From NCBI RefSeq assembly GCF_014694455.1, contig NZ_JAAUWT010000010.1, positions 1 through 64,000 on the forward strand: DNA of 64,000 nucleotides, given 5' to 3'. The notes beneath the pieces were generated by a model that saw nothing but the letters and a program-made list of their open reading frames with translations, did no database searches and was not told where the DNA came from. Shown one piece after another: positions 1 through 9,641 of this stretch (the first letter of the stretch is position 1; each line of letters opens with the position of its first letter). The stretch comes from Vibrio sp. S9_S30 (lineage in GTDB: Bacteria; Pseudomonadota; Gammaproteobacteria; Enterobacterales; Vibrionaceae). A program made the position numbers and the translations under genes.

Positions 1-47
1 TGTTCGAATAACGTTTGCCATTCTTGGTTGGTTCGTCGTTTGACCAT
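1..47 (-). CDS. IS66-type accessory transposition protein (TnpA/OrfA-like), 5' fragment
   Basis: Only the first 15 codons are in the window (MVKRRTNQEWQTLFE); the rest runs off the left edge. A strong Shine-Dalgarno (AAGGAGAC, around 60-53) precedes the ATG. The KRR-T-xxEWQ-L start resembles the small first ORF of IS66-family elements. That ORF is needed for transposition, but its biochemical role is poorly defined. Identification rests on this short N-terminus plus the IS66-like terminus at 127. Confidence 0.55.
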   Translation of the reverse strand, partial: MVKRRTNQEWQTLFE

Positions 48-127
48 TTCAAGTCTCCTTTGAGTTGGAGACTTGATCTTATTATTCGAGACGGATGATT
101 AGAACGCGGGGTTCATGATGCGCTTAC
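1..127 (-). mobile_element. IS66-family insertion sequence, left end (partial)
   Basis: Read on the minus strand, the element begins at 127 with GTAAGCGCATCATGAAC, matching the GTAAGCG-type terminal inverted repeat usual in IS66 elements. About 80 bp of leader follow, then the first small ORF. IS66 elements normally duplicate 8 bp of target; 128-135 (gatttatc) would be one copy, but the other end lies outside the window. The insertion sits about 90 bp past the stop of the histidine kinase gene and does not disrupt it. Confidence 0.6.
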
Positions 128-150
128 GATTTATCGATATAATTAATGCG

Positions 151-197
151 AAAAAGCACCGAAAGCTAAACCTCCGGAGCCTTAATAAGAGCTTTTT
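151..197. terminator. weak candidate terminator after histidine kinase
   Basis: AAAAAGC (151-157) and GCTTTTT (191-197) can pair around a 33-nt loop between the kinase stop and the IS end. The long loop makes this a weak candidate. Confidence 0.25.
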
Positions 198-214
198 GTA
201 ATTAACTTACGAAG

Positions 215-2665
215 TCAGTCAGCTAAACTTAACGTCAGCACGTTAATGTCTTCTTCTGATGGCATTGTATTTTCACGAAGAGCTGTCACGATTGTGTCGA
301 TTGTGCTGAGTTCATCATTACTAAACCTTATGCTGTCTTGGCTTATGATGCACTCTAGGATCTGAGTTGCTTGTTCAAAGTCTTGGTTATCTAGGCAGAC
401 ATACAAATCAATTAATCTCTGCTCAGTGTGCTTACTCGATGCTTTCATCGAGCTAGAGGAGCTGAATTCTAATGCATTCTTCTTCAACTGATTTAAACGT
501 TCTGAGAACTTGATTAAAACATCATCTAATTCCCTTTCATCAATCGGTTTGGCGAGAATGTGGTCAGCTCCTGCATCCAGCATTTTTTCTCGTGTCTCTT
601 TGAATACATCCGCGGTGCAACCAAGAATGAGTCCTTTAGATGATGGGTGTTTCAAGTGACGAATCCGCTGCGTCGCTTCAATGCCATCCATCACTGGCAT
701 ATGGTTATCCATTAAGATGAGGTCAAAGGCTTTCTGAGTGACGATTTCAACTGCTTGCGCTCCATCGACAACGCTGGTGGTATCAAACCCCTTACTGCGT
801 AAGAAGGCATCCATGATCATAGTGTTCGTTCGATTGTCTTCTACTATCAGGGCAGACAAACCATTACAGTCAAATTTTTGGTGAACGACGTCTTGTGTAC
901 TTTCTGGTAAGCAAACGTCTATTTGCAACGTTAAGAAGAAGCTAGAACCAATGCCCTCCTCACTTTTTACGCTTATATTCCCCCCCATTCCGTGTACGAT
1001 TTTTTGAGTGATCGCTAGCCCAAGCCCTGTCCCACCGAAGCGCCGAGTAGTTGTAGATTCGGCTTGCTCGAACGGTTTGAATATTTTCCCTTGTGCTGAT
1101 TTTGAAATACCAATGCCAGTATCACGCACTTGTATCGACAAGTAGACTTTTCCATCACGCTCATATTCGTTTAAATACACTTCAATAAAACCGCGAGAAG
1201 TAAACTTAATAGCGTTGCTCAGTAAGTTAAAAAATATCTGCCGGATCCGCGCTTTGTCGCCGTTGTACCAACGCTCTGGCGGCACTTCACTATATACTTT
1301 AAAATTCAACCCCTTTTCTGCCGCTAACGAAAAGTACACACTATTTATACTGCCGATAATGCTGATCAGTGGAAAAGGGGACGGGTCGAGCTCCAGCTTG
1401 CCTTGCTCTATTTTAGAAAAGTCCAAAATTTCGTTGAGAAGCGTCATCATATGCTCGCCGGACTCATAAAGACTATGTAGCAGTTTACTCTGATATTCCG
1501 TTAAGTCTGTTTTAGCCAGTATTTGCGCCGTACCTAACACACCGTTCATTGGTGTTCGAATTTCATGTGATAAGGTTGCGAGGAAGGCAGATTTCGCTTT
1601 GGTCGATGCTTTCGCCTTCACCGTTTCTTCTCTTAAGTACACCGTCTTGCTATTAAAACTATCAATGAGATGCTTTATTTCATCATGGCTGTTGTATTTC
1701 ATATCAATGATGCCATGAGTCGTGCTATCGGACACCTTGTCTGCAATCACGACAATCGGGCGTATTAAGTAGCGATTAATTAAGTAGTAACCGATCATCA
1801 CACAAAGCAACAAAAACGGCCCGATGACAAATTCCAAGCTCATCACCAATTCAAACGTTTCTTCTCCAACCAATCTTTTGGCGTTAACCACCTCAATTTC
1901 CCAATTGTATTTCCCAAACGACAGCCTAGAAATATAAATATCTTTTGTGAGTGAAAAGTTGTGCTCCGTTATGGCATTGCCCGTTTTGTCTTTAATCAAC
2001 ACACCGAGCTCATATTGATTGGCATGGTTTTGAACGTATTTAATTAATTCCGACAGAGAGATGTCGATAGTAGAAACCCCTTTAACCACGCCATTCTGAT
2101 AGTAAGGTGTCGACGCCGTAATCATTTGAACATGGGTATACGGATCGATATAGACATCAGACCAAGAGACCTCTTGAGCCTTAACATTTAAAGCGGAGGT
2201 ATACCAAGGTTCGAGATTATATCCTCTTGATTCTGGGTTGTTCCATAAATGGATGAGGTCAACACCGCCCTCAGAGTTCTTGTTATAGAAAAGGCTATTA
2301 AGCCGAATATCTTTATCTATCGAGTAAGGCTCTGGCCATGTACCGCCACTCACTATCATGTTGGTACTTTGTGCAATCATGGCGGGCAGAATAGATTTCA
2401 AGTCATCATATTGCTCTGAAGCTTCACCTACGGCCGCAATAGCGTATAACAAGCCTAGGGAACCGTTTAACGATTCGTCTAAACTGGTCGCAAGAAGTTC
2501 GGTTCTTAAATCTAAGTTTTGTTGAAGCTTACTTTTGATGGGAGACTCTACAACCAAGTAGGTAACGCTGCCTACGGTAGCAATAAAGAAACAGAGGTAT
2601 AAACCTAAAGCGATGATACTTTTCTTTTTAAGTGAAGATTGAATCGCCATATTATTAGCCAACAA
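215..2665 (-). CDS. hybrid sensor histidine kinase with periplasmic Cache domain
   Basis: Membrane sensor kinase of 816 aa counted from a TTG at 2665; an in-frame ATG at 2650 is the other plausible start and neither has a clear ribosome site. Order seen: TM helix (about 15-40), periplasmic dCache-like sensor (about 45-270), TM helix (about 277-300), short linker, HisKA with phospho-acceptor H367 in LSHEIRTPMNG, HATPase_c (N484 in the N box, DTGIG at 515, GGTGLGL near 544), and a C-terminal receiver with D653 and K706. An 80-residue tail follows with no recognisable Hpt domain, so phosphate would pass to a separate Hpt protein. The ligand is unknown. No response regulator gene is adjacent, so this is an orphan kinase; the IS66 end lies just past its stop. 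Confidence 0.85.
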   Translation of the reverse strand: MLANNMAIQSSLKKKSIIALGLYLCFFIATVGSVTYLVVESPIKSKLQQNLDLRTELLATSLDESLNGSLGLLYAIAAVGEASEQYDDLKSILPAMIAQSTNMIVSGGTWPEPYSIDKDIRLNSLFYNKNSEGGVDLIHLWNNPESRGYNLEPWYTSALNVKAQEVSWSDVYIDPYTHVQMITASTPYYQNGVVKGVSTIDISLSELIKYVQNHANQYELGVLIKDKTGNAITEHNFSLTKDIYISRLSFGKYNWEIEVVNAKRLVGEETFELVMSLEFVIGPFLLLCVMIGYYLINRYLIRPIVVIADKVSDSTTHGIIDMKYNSHDEIKHLIDSFNSKTVYLREETVKAKASTKAKSAFLATLSHEIRTPMNGVLGTAQILAKTDLTEYQSKLLHSLYESGEHMMTLLNEILDFSKIEQGKLELDPSPFPLISIIGSINSVYFSLAAEKGLNFKVYSEVPPERWYNGDKARIRQIFFNLLSNAIKFTSRGFIEVYLNEYERDGKVYLSIQVRDTGIGISKSAQGKIFKPFEQAESTTTRRFGGTGLGLAITQKIVHGMGGNISVKSEEGIGSSFFLTLQIDVCLPESTQDVVHQKFDCNGLSALIVEDNRTNTMIMDAFLRSKGFDTTSVVDGAQAVEIVTQKAFDLILMDNHMPVMDGIEATQRIRHLKHPSSKGLILGCTADVFKETREKMLDAGADHILAKPIDERELDDVLIKFSERLNQLKKNALEFSSSSSMKASSKHTEQRLIDLYVCLDNQDFEQATQILECIISQDSIRFSNDELSTIDTIVTALRENTMPSEEDINVLTLSLAD

Positions 2666-2769
2666 TACACATATTAGAAAACCTATATCTAAGTATGGTC
2701 TTCATCAACCCTTTTTCCAGTTGCTTGAGCTTGATACACTATCTTAATCACTCAAGAAGGAAACGTATT

Positions 2770-3339
2770 TTGACTTTAACAGAATTACTTGCTCTACCAG
2801 AAATGGAAGACAAAATTTTAAACGAATACCAAATCCGTGGGTTTGTCACATCCATGGCAGCTGCTCCGAATATTATTGACCCAGCTGAATGGCTTGCGTT
2901 TCTTTGGGGCGGTGAAGAAATCGCCCCCTTTTCTACCCCTGAACATTTAGAGTTTTTTGCAGATAAAGTTATTGCTATTTGGAATGATGCGAGACCAAAA
3001 CTACTTGAAGGGACTTGGCAGTGGCCTGAAAACTGCGCTCTAGATGACGAAGAAATTGTCAATGAACAAACTCGTCATTTCACTGAAGGGTTGTTACAAG
3101 GCTGGGGAGTATCTCGTGATGATTGGGAAACATTAATGCCCGAAGACAGTGAAGATAACGCGCTTTTAGGTGGCGTTATTTTATCCATGAGCATGTTGTA
3201 TGATCCAGAAACGGCGGTCACCACTCTCGCACAGCAAGGAATAGAGGGGCTAGAACAGTTTGAAGAGATCTTCAATGCCATTCCCGTTATGCTTTGTGGG
3301 TTAACCCAACGTGGTGTGACATTAGCGGAAGCTCAGTAA
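2770..3339 (+). CDS. UPF0149 (YecA/YgfB) family protein
   Basis: Soluble, acidic, helical protein of the YecA/YgfB (UPF0149) family, whose molecular role is not settled. The frame is open upstream from 2695, but I choose the TTG at 2770. It is preceded by AAGAAGGA at good spacing, and the protein then starts LTLTELLALPEMED, giving 189 aa; the upstream stretch has no homologous look. Family-like features are the early Gly-Phe-Val-x-x-Met-Ala-Ala-Ala stretch (GFVTSMAAAP), the WLAFLWGG segment and the GLLQGWG motif near the middle. No C-terminal SEC-C zinc motif is present. It is transcribed divergently from the kinase and ends at a strong hairpin. Confidence 0.75.
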   Translation: MTLTELLALPEMEDKILNEYQIRGFVTSMAAAPNIIDPAEWLAFLWGGEEIAPFSTPEHLEFFADKVIAIWNDARPKLLEGTWQWPENCALDDEEIVNEQTRHFTEGLLQGWGVSRDDWETLMPEDSEDNALLGGVILSMSMLYDPETAVTTLAQQGIEGLEQFEEIFNAIPVMLCGLTQRGVTLAEAQ

Positions 3340-3378
3340 CGGCTGAGTTCTTACCTTGGATCACAATATTCCATAATC

Positions 3379-3407
3379 AAAAATGCCGCATGTATCGCGG
3401 CATTTTT
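3379..3407. terminator. bidirectional terminator between UPF0149 gene and nadA
   Basis: AAAAATGCCGC (3379-3389) pairs perfectly with GCGGCATTTTT (3397-3407) around a 7-nt loop. T tracts occur on both strands, so it can serve both convergent genes. Confidence 0.9.
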
Positions 3408-3435
3408 CGTTTTTCTAAAGCACTGAATAAGGTCT

Positions 3436-4497
3436 TTAAGCGTTACCTTTTACTTGCATATTGAGCTGTTCTGCGAATTCCAACATCCGGTTTAGTGGAA
3501 TAAGAGACTTCAATCGAACCTCTTCATCCACAAAAATTTCGTGCTCCTCTCCACCATCAGTTAGCGCACTCTCAATAGCCGATAGACCATTCATCGCCAT
3601 CCAAGGGCAATGAGCACAGCTACGACAAGTCGCACCTGCGCCAGCAGTTGGTGCTTCAATAAGCTCCTTTTCAGGCACCAATTGTTGCATTTTAAAGAAA
3701 ATACCCTTGTCTGTTGCAACAATCATTTTCTGATGCGGTAACTCTTTTGCTGACTTGATCAACTGGCTAGTGGAGCCTACCGCGTCTGCTAACTCTACCA
3801 CGCTTGCCGGAGATTCTGGGTGAACCAAAATAGCGGCATCTGGGTAGAGGTTCTTCATCTTTTTCAATGCGTCAGCAGAAAATTCATCATGCACGATGCA
3901 TTCACCTTGCCAAAGCAACATGTCTGCACCTGTTTTGTTCGAGATATAAGAACCCAAATGACGATCGGGTCCCCATATAATGGGCTTGTCTTCTGCATCT
4001 AGATGTTCGACAATTTCAAGCGCAATACTTGAGGTAACCACCCAATCCGCCCGTGCTTTTACTGCTGCCGACGTGTTGGCATAAACTACAACGGTATGAT
4101 CAGGGTGGGCATCGCAGAATTCGGTGAATTTATCGGCTGGACAACCAAGGTCAAGCGAGCATTCTGCTTCTAGATTTGGCATTAGGATGCGCTTTTCTGG
4201 TGTCAGGATTTTTGCGGACTCTCCCATAAAACGCACGCCACCAATGATCAATGTACTTGCTGGGTGGCGATTACCAAACTTTGCCATTTCTAAAGAATCG
4301 CCAACGAAGCCACCAGTCGCTTCGGCCAACGCCTGAATTTCAGGATCAGTGTAGTAATGTGCAATCAATACCGCGTCTTTTTCCTTCAGCAACGTTTTAA
4401 TATTGGCTATGTGCTGCTGCTTTTGGTCTTCAGTTAGAGGGACGGGTTTAGGAGGAAAAGGATATACGGTCTCAATTGTGTCTAAAATGTGGCTCAT
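3436..4497 (-). CDS. nadA: quinolinate synthase A
   Basis: Condenses iminoaspartate with dihydroxyacetone phosphate to give quinolinate in de novo NAD synthesis; cytoplasmic [4Fe-4S] enzyme. I start at the second ATG (4497, [14 protein letters not shown]), giving 353 aa; the six upstream codons look like leader. With this start the cysteines fall at 113, 119, 200, 291, 294 and 297. C113, C200 and C297 correspond to the cluster ligands known for E. coli NadA, and the CRSCAHCP stretch is at the C-terminus. The gene follows the tol-pal-cpoB operon in the same direction, as in many gammaproteobacteria, but is separated from it by about 180 bp with a hairpin, so it probably has its own promoter. 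Confidence 0.97.
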   Translation of the reverse strand: MSHILDTIETVYPFPPKPVPLTEDQKQQHIANIKTLLKEKDAVLIAHYYTDPEIQALAEATGGFVGDSLEMAKFGNRHPASTLIIGGVRFMGESAKILTPEKRILMPNLEAECSLDLGCPADKFTEFCDAHPDHTVVVYANTSAAVKARADWVVTSSIALEIVEHLDAEDKPIIWGPDRHLGSYISNKTGADMLLWQGECIVHDEFSADALKKMKNLYPDAAILVHPESPASVVELADAVGSTSQLIKSAKELPHQKMIVATDKGIFFKMQQLVPEKELIEAPTAGAGATCRSCAHCPWMAMNGLSAIESALTDGGEEHEIFVDEEVRLKSLIPLNRMLEFAEQLNMQVKGNA

Positions 4498-4643
4498 TGC
4501 TCTTGCTCTACGCAACTTCCAAGTAATCCGAGTATTGTATACCCAAATGACCGCAGGCTTCCAGAGCCTAGATAGGCAAGTGGTGAATTAGTTATTTCAA
4601 TTTGATTGGTTTTGATACTTGGTACGAGGGAGAGATAGAAATA

Positions 4644-4675
4644 AATCAGGGTCACTAAGTGACCCTGATTTTTCA
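4644..4675. terminator. hairpin terminator downstream of cpoB
   Basis: AATCAGGGTCACT (4644-4656) and AGTGACCCTGATT (4658-4670) form an almost perfect hairpin right after the cpoB stop, with a T run on the plus strand and a weaker T-rich stretch on the minus strand. It separates the tol-pal operon from nadA. Confidence 0.75.
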
Positions 4676-4676
4676 A

Positions 4677-5456
4677 TTATTGCATCTGTTTTTTTGCCAT
4701 ATCAGCTGATGCGCTTTGAGGATATTCACTGATAACTTGCTGATAGTATTTTACCGCAGCATCCGACTTATTATTCCGCTTAGCAATGTCCCCAAGCTTG
4801 AGTAAAGCATCGGCCCGCTTACTCGACTCTTTATACGCAACAACTGAAGCAAAGCTTTTTGCTGCCTCAACATCCTGCTTTTTCGCAAAGTAGAGCTGAC
4901 CTAACCAATAATGGGTATTGGAGGCGAACTTAGAATCTGGGAAATCTTTTTGAAACTGTTTAAATGCGGTAATGGCACCAGCGTAGTCACGCTGCTTCAA
5001 AATTAAATCAACGGCATCTTGATAAGCCGTTTGTTCGTCTTTGTTTGTGCTAAACGTTCCAGACGTTTCTGAGCCAGTTTCGGCCTCGACAACAGGCACC
5101 TGCTGTAATTGCTGCCTCGTATTGTCGAGTTCAACAAACAGCTCTCGTTGCCTTTCTAACATCTGTTTCATTTCGTAGGAATTACGTTCAACAATGCCAC
5201 GCAACTCGCCCACTTCTGAATTTAAGTCGTCAATTTGCTGCTGCATTTGAATTTGAATTTTAGCGCGATTTTGCAGTAGACGCTCAAGACGCTGCACATC
5301 CGTCTCGTTAACAGACGATACCCTTGCCGAGGATGGGTTGGAAGTGGCGGTAGTGGTGCTATTGAGATCAGTTACTGGAGCTGGTGCGGCGAATACTCCA
5401 TTCGCCGCACTTGCTAGTAACATAAGCGATACCAGTCGCTTAGAGTTACTGAACAT
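4677..5456 (-). CDS. cpoB: cell division coordinator CpoB (YbgF)
   Basis: Periplasmic protein that links outer-membrane constriction by Tol-Pal with septal peptidoglycan synthesis by PBP1B in E. coli. The 259-aa product has a signal peptide ending near AAPAPV and an N-terminal coiled coil rich in Gln, Glu and Arg (about 55-120), the trimerising segment of the family. Three tetratricopeptide repeats follow at the C-terminus (about 140-259; HYWLGQLYFAKKQ and ALLKLGDIAKRNN are typical). It is the last gene of the tol-pal operon, only 13 bp after pal, and a hairpin follows its stop. Confidence 0.95.
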   Translation of the reverse strand: MFSNSKRLVSLMLLASAANGVFAAPAPVTDLNSTTTATSNPSSARVSSVNETDVQRLERLLQNRAKIQIQMQQQIDDLNSEVGELRGIVERNSYEMKQMLERQRELFVELDNTRQQLQQVPVVEAETGSETSGTFSTNKDEQTAYQDAVDLILKQRDYAGAITAFKQFQKDFPDSKFASNTHYWLGQLYFAKKQDVEAAKSFASVVAYKESSKRADALLKLGDIAKRNNKSDAAVKYYQQVISEYPQSASADMAKKQMQ

Positions 5457-5469
5457 AGGAGAATTCCTA

Positions 5470-6006
5470 TTAGTATACTAGTACAGCGCGACGGTTTTTA
5501 GCGTAAACGTCTTCGCTTTGACCTAGAAGTAGAGGACGCTCTTCACCGAAGCTGATCACTTCAATTTGATCTGCCTGAACACCTAGGGCTTGTAGGTATT
5601 TAGCAACGGCTTCTGCACGGCGCTCACCTAGTGCAATGTTGTACTCAGGAGTACCACGCTCATCGGCGTGACCTTCAATGCGTACTTTAAGTGCAGGATC
5701 TTTGCTGATAAATGCCGCATGCGCCGCCAGCATATCTTCGTAATCAGACGAAATTGTTGAGTTATCAAACGCAAAGTAAACAGTCTGAGTTTCGCGAAGT
5801 TGCGCTTCTTTGATCTCTTGCTCTGTTAACTGAGACCCTGTCTCTAGTGGCGTTACTTCAGTTACAGCTTCTTTTACCACTTGCTCAGCATTGTTAGTTT
5901 GAGAAGCAGCAGAGGCGTCTGCCGCTTTGTCGCTTGAGCTACATGCCGTAACAGCTAGTACTGGTAGCGCAATCAGAAGCCCTTTAAGAACTTTATTAAG
6001 TTGCAT
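5470..6006 (-). CDS. pal: peptidoglycan-associated lipoprotein Pal
   Basis: Outer-membrane lipoprotein that binds peptidoglycan and partners TolB, keeping the outer membrane attached and aiding constriction at division. The 178-aa precursor has a lipobox LAVTAC with lipidated C22, a flexible Ala/Ser/Glu-rich linker (about 23-70), then an OmpA-like domain. The signature [20 protein letters not shown] contains the Asp and Arg residues that bind meso-diaminopimelate. Length is normal for Vibrio. It lies between tolB and cpoB in the same transcript, 69 bp downstream of tolB. Confidence 0.97.
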   Translation of the reverse strand: MQLNKVLKGLLIALPVLAVTACSSSDKAADASAASQTNNAEQVVKEAVTEVTPLETGSQLTEQEIKEAQLRETQTVYFAFDNSTISSDYEDMLAAHAAFISKDPALKVRIEGHADERGTPEYNIALGERRAEAVAKYLQALGVQADQIEVISFGEERPLLLGQSEDVYAKNRRAVLVY

Positions 6007-6075
6007 CTTTTTCTTCCTTATTTGTCCGAAACTTTGTTTTAACCGATTTGCCGAACTACGTACAAATGGGTATTT

Positions 6076-7428
6076 CTACAAAAATGGTGACCAGGCGGGA
6101 GCTCTTACGCGCCCATTCGTTGCCGGTAATCTAGCTTTAAAGCGACCATCTATAGAGACCATAGAAAGTACATTCTTCTTCCTATACATGGAGCTGTAAA
6201 TGACCATACCACCGTTTGGCGCAATACTTGGAGACTCGTCCAGTTGTGTTTTTGTTAACACTTGTACGGCTCCTGTTTCCAAATCTTGCTTGGCCAAATT
6301 AAACCCAGAATCGTTCTGATTAACCATAATCATGAACTTTCCATCAGGTGTGATTTGCCCACCCAAGTTTTGGCTGCCTTGCCATGTTAGACGGTTGGTC
6401 GCACCGTCTAACAAATTTACTCGATATATCTGAGGTTTACCACCCCGATCCGAGGTAAATATGAGTGATTGCCCGTCAGGATGCCAAAATGGCTCCGTAT
6501 TATTTGCTCTACCTCTCGTTATTTGATTCAATTTTCGAGTTTGTAAATCAAGAACGTAAACCTGAAGGCTTCCGGACTTTGACAATACGATTGCCAGTTT
6601 TTTACCGTCTGGTGAGAATCTTGGCGCACCATTATGACGAGGGAATGACGTGAGCTTTTCACGTTTACCGGAATAAATATCCATTAAGAAAATTTCTGCA
6701 CGTCCATTTTGGAAGCTAACATACGCCAGCTGACGAGCATCTGGAGACCAAGCGGGGGACATTAATGGCTGTTTTGAACGCAATACTAGGCGCTCATTAT
6801 AACCATCGTAGTCTGCAATTCTGAGCTGGTAAGGAAATTTTTCTTTGTCATTAATAACAACATACGCAATACGCGTTAAGAATGCCCCTTTTTCGCCCGT
6901 CAGCTGCTCGTATACAAGATCAGAGATTCGGTGCGCATATTCGCGTAGTCTTGGACCTGGCACAGTGGCACGCTTGGTAAATAAAACATGGTCTTGCGAT
7001 AGCACAAGTTCACCAGTATCACTCAAGGCTTTGCTTTGCCCACCCGTCAGTTGACCACGTACAACATCAACAAGCTGGTATTCAATTAAATAATTACCAT
7101 CGGCTTTTTTGGTCACCGATCCCGTGAGTAAGGCATCAACGCCAAGCGCTGTCCACGACGAGAAATCGACATCAACATCGGAATAAGGCGTTTGAGGCAT
7201 TTTGTTTGGGGCAACGGGGCTGAATTTACCGCTGCGCTGGAGATCAGAGGATATAACAGCACTAATATCGTGGGGTAACTCTCCCTCACCTTCCCATTTA
7301 AATGGAATGATGGCAATAGGTCGAGCCGAATCGATACCATCAGTAATCACCAACTCTAAAGCGGCGTTGGCTACGTTCGCCATGCTGATAAATAGTACCA
7401 GCAGTCCTAGTAAAAGGCGTTTAGTCAC
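6076..7428 (-). CDS. tolB: Tol-Pal system protein TolB
   Basis: Periplasmic beta-propeller that shuttles between Pal and the TolA complex. The 450-aa precursor has a signal peptide ending after NVANA (about residue 22). An N-terminal domain (about 23-160) carries the Pal-regulated TolA-binding segment, followed by a six-bladed propeller with repeated SPDG/APNG-type turns ([42 protein letters not shown]). Length matches the family (about 430-450). It sits 12 bp after tolA, so the two are very likely translationally coupled. Confidence 0.97.
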   Translation of the reverse strand: MTKRLLLGLLVLFISMANVANAALELVITDGIDSARPIAIIPFKWEGEGELPHDISAVISSDLQRSGKFSPVAPNKMPQTPYSDVDVDFSSWTALGVDALLTGSVTKKADGNYLIEYQLVDVVRGQLTGGQSKALSDTGELVLSQDHVLFTKRATVPGPRLREYAHRISDLVYEQLTGEKGAFLTRIAYVVINDKEKFPYQLRIADYDGYNERLVLRSKQPLMSPAWSPDARQLAYVSFQNGRAEIFLMDIYSGKREKLTSFPRHNGAPRFSPDGKKLAIVLSKSGSLQVYVLDLQTRKLNQITRGRANNTEPFWHPDGQSLIFTSDRGGKPQIYRVNLLDGATNRLTWQGSQNLGGQITPDGKFMIMVNQNDSGFNLAKQDLETGAVQVLTKTQLDESPSIAPNGGMVIYSSMYRKKNVLSMVSIDGRFKARLPATNGRVRAPAWSPFL

Positions 7429-7440
7429 TTCTTAGTCCTT

Positions 7441-8496
7441 TTAATCTAATTCAACAGTTAGATTGATATTCTTTAGCTCTTCTGCTATTTCCTTGTCACT
7501 TGGGACAGGGAAAGAGCCAACTTGCGCAATCGCACTTTTGGTCGCAGTACACACACGAGAGTCACCGCCTAATACTTTAACGCCATTCACAATAGCATTG
7601 TTACCCGTATGTATTAGACGCATATTGACTTTGCACGACTTTCCCACAAATGAGTCATCCTTCAACAGGCGGCTCTGGATCAGTTGCTTATAAATAGCGC
7701 CGTATCGTTGAACTTCGCTGCTAACATGCTGCTGTTTTGCAGCTGAGTTTTGAGAGTTCTCACTTTCAAGACCAGCAAAGATATCGTTTAGAGCGGCTTC
7801 TTGCTCTTTTCGTTCCCTTTTAAGACGCTCTAAGCGCTCTTTTTCTTGTTTGGCTTTTTCAGCGGCTTCTTTCGCTGCCTTTTCTTTCGCTATCCGGTCA
7901 GCTTCTGCCTTCTCGGCGACTTCGCGCTCACGCTTGGCTTTTTCTTCCGCTTCCTTGGCTGATTTTTCCCTAGCAATCCTTTCCTGTTCTGCCTTCTCTA
8001 TCGCCGCTTCTTGTTTAACTCGCTCTGCCTCTGCCTTTTTCACGGCCTCTTCTTTGGCTTTGCGTTCTGACTCGGCTTTAGCAACACGTTCACGTTCTTT
8101 GTTTGCTTTCTCTTCAGCAGCTTGACGCTCCTGTTCTTTCTTCTGACGCGCTTTTTCGGCTTCTCTTGCCTCTTTCTCTGCCTTGGCTTTTTCTTGCTTG
8201 AGCTTTCGAATGCGTTCTTCTTCTGCCTTACGGTTTTTCTCTAATTGCTCACTTTGCTTTCTTAGCTTATCTAGGCGTTCTTCTTCAGCACGTTGAGCAG
8301 CTTCTCTTTGTTGCCGAATTTCTCGAGCTTGTTGTTGAACCATTTTTGGATCAATAACAACCGCCTGAACCATATTGCCTGTTGTGTCCTTTTCTGGCTT
8401 AGAAAAGTCCGAGCCCCATAGAAGCCCCACAATAAGCACTATGTGCAATACAGCGGATACAATGATTGCTGAGGTATAGTTGTTCTTATTTTTCAT
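7441..8496 (-). CDS. tolA: Tol-Pal system inner-membrane protein TolA
   Basis: Inner-membrane protein that spans the periplasm and passes proton-motive energy from TolQR to TolB-Pal. The 351-aa product has one TM helix near the N-terminus (about 10-30). A very long, highly charged Lys/Glu/Ala/Arg helical domain (about 50-240) with many EEKAKRE- and AEKAK-type repeats follows, then the globular C-terminal domain (about 255-351) with conserved Cys residues (GKSCKV, SRVCTA). The low-complexity helix is typical and the most variable part between strains. It lies 18 bp after tolR. Confidence 0.96.
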   Translation of the reverse strand: MKNKNNYTSAIIVSAVLHIVLIVGLLWGSDFSKPEKDTTGNMVQAVVIDPKMVQQQAREIRQQREAAQRAEEERLDKLRKQSEQLEKNRKAEEERIRKLKQEKAKAEKEAREAEKARQKKEQERQAAEEKANKERERVAKAESERKAKEEAVKKAEAERVKQEAAIEKAEQERIAREKSAKEAEEKAKREREVAEKAEADRIAKEKAAKEAAEKAKQEKERLERLKRERKEQEAALNDIFAGLESENSQNSAAKQQHVSSEVQRYGAIYKQLIQSRLLKDDSFVGKSCKVNMRLIHTGNNAIVNGVKVLGGDSRVCTATKSAIAQVGSFPVPSDKEIAEELKNINLTVELD

Positions 8497-8514
8497 CGAT
8501 TAACCGATGCGTCC

Positions 8515-8955
8515 CTATTTTAAATCCGTCAGCAAACCCACTTTAGGGATGCCTGCCCGGCTTAACTCGTCCAATACCAATACGACTTCAGCATATGGGG
8601 TGGCGGCATCGCCTCCCACCGCAACTGGAGAATCTGGTGCAAGAGATATTTCAGCTTTCACTCGAATAATGATGTCTTCCAAACTCAGACCGCGAATAAC
8701 GTCTTCATCGTTCACACTGAGCCCTAATTGCCCATTTTTGTCTATCTCTACGATAATAAAGCTCGCCTTACTGTTGCCAGCTAAGTCCGACGCAGGTTGT
8801 GCTGTGGTTGTTTTCGGCAACTCTACTTCTACGCCTTGCGTAACAAATGGCGACGTCACCATAAAGATAATTAAAAGCACCAGCATAACGTCGATGTAAG
8901 GTACGACGTTTATCTCTGCCGTTAGTTGTCTTTTCTTACGCTGGTAACCTGCCAT
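8515..8955 (-). CDS. tolR: Tol-Pal system protein TolR
   Basis: ExbD/TolR family component of the proton-driven TolQR motor in the inner membrane. The 146-aa product has a short cytoplasmic N-terminus (KKRQLTAEINVVPYID) and one TM helix (VMLVLLIIFMVTSP) that begins with the conserved proton-carrying Asp (PYIDVMLVLL). A periplasmic domain that can contact peptidoglycan follows. Its start overlaps the last base of the tolQ stop, which suggests translational coupling and a fixed stoichiometry. Confidence 0.97.
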   Translation of the reverse strand: MAGYQRKKRQLTAEINVVPYIDVMLVLLIIFMVTSPFVTQGVEVELPKTTTAQPASDLAGNSKASFIIVEIDKNGQLGLSVNDEDVIRGLSLEDIIIRVKAEISLAPDSPVAVGGDAATPYAEVVLVLDELSRAGIPKVGLLTDLK

Positions 8956-9641
8956 TACTGTTCCTTACCAGCGATAGCCTGACGGTGCAAAATGCTGTGA
9001 AATTCTTCCGAGAATGTCGCGTAGGTATGCTCTAGTTTAGACACCTGATTACTGAAGCGGTTATACGCCATAACGGCAGGAATAGCGGCAAAAAGACCCA
9101 TGGCTGTGGCGATCAACGCTTCTGCAATACCAGGGGCAACCATAGCAAGTGTTGCTTGTTTCACTTCACCTAACGCTATAAAGGCATGCATAATGCCCCA
9201 AACTGTACCAAATAACCCAATGTAAGGACTTATCGAACCTACTGTTGCTAAAAACGGCAAGCTGTGTTCTAACTCGTCAACTTCCCGTGAGACCGCCACT
9301 CGCATCGTACGCCCAGTGCCTTCCATCACGAAGTCAGGAGAGGTGCCTGGAGAACGACGTAATTTTGCGAATTCAGTAAAGCCCAAATAAAAAATTTGTT
9401 GGCTACCACTGATGTTGTCTTTTCGAGCTTTCACTTCTTGGTAGAGTTGAGAAAGGTCGACGCCAGACCAAAATTTATCTTCGAAGCGAGCGGCGTCTTG
9501 CAATGCTTCTTTTAGAATTTTACTGCGCTTAATAATCATCGCCCAAGAAATAACTGACATACCAAGTAAAGTCAGCATCACAAGTTTTACGAGTATACTT
9601 GCTTGTAAGAAAAGATCTAAAATTGAAATATCAGCTGTCAC
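8955..9641 (-). CDS. tolQ: Tol-Pal system protein TolQ
   Basis: MotA/ExbB/TolQ family proton channel that works with TolR. The 228-aa product has a first TM helix near residues 15-38, a long cytoplasmic loop, and two more TM helices (around 130-155 and 165-195). The conserved stretch [19 protein letters not shown] begins the second, and [20 protein letters not shown] holds the pore-lining Thr of the family. Its start overlaps the end of ybgC by 11 bp, and tolR begins at its stop codon, so the four genes form one tightly coupled unit. Confidence 0.97.
   Translation of the reverse strand: MTADISILDLFLQASILVKLVMLTLLGMSVISWAMIIKRSKILKEALQDAARFEDKFWSGVDLSQLYQEVKARKDNISGSQQIFYLGFTEFAKLRRSPGTSPDFVMEGTGRTMRVAVSREVDELEHSLPFLATVGSISPYIGLFGTVWGIMHAFIALGEVKQATLAMVAPGIAEALIATAMGLFAAIPAVMAYNRFSNQVSKLEHTYATFSEEFHSILHRQAIAGKEQ

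Noticed and set aside
7850..8125. Plus-strand frame antisense to tolA
   Set aside because: Shadow of the Lys/Glu/Ala-rich repeat region; its Ser/Ala-rich product is an artefact of tolA codon use.
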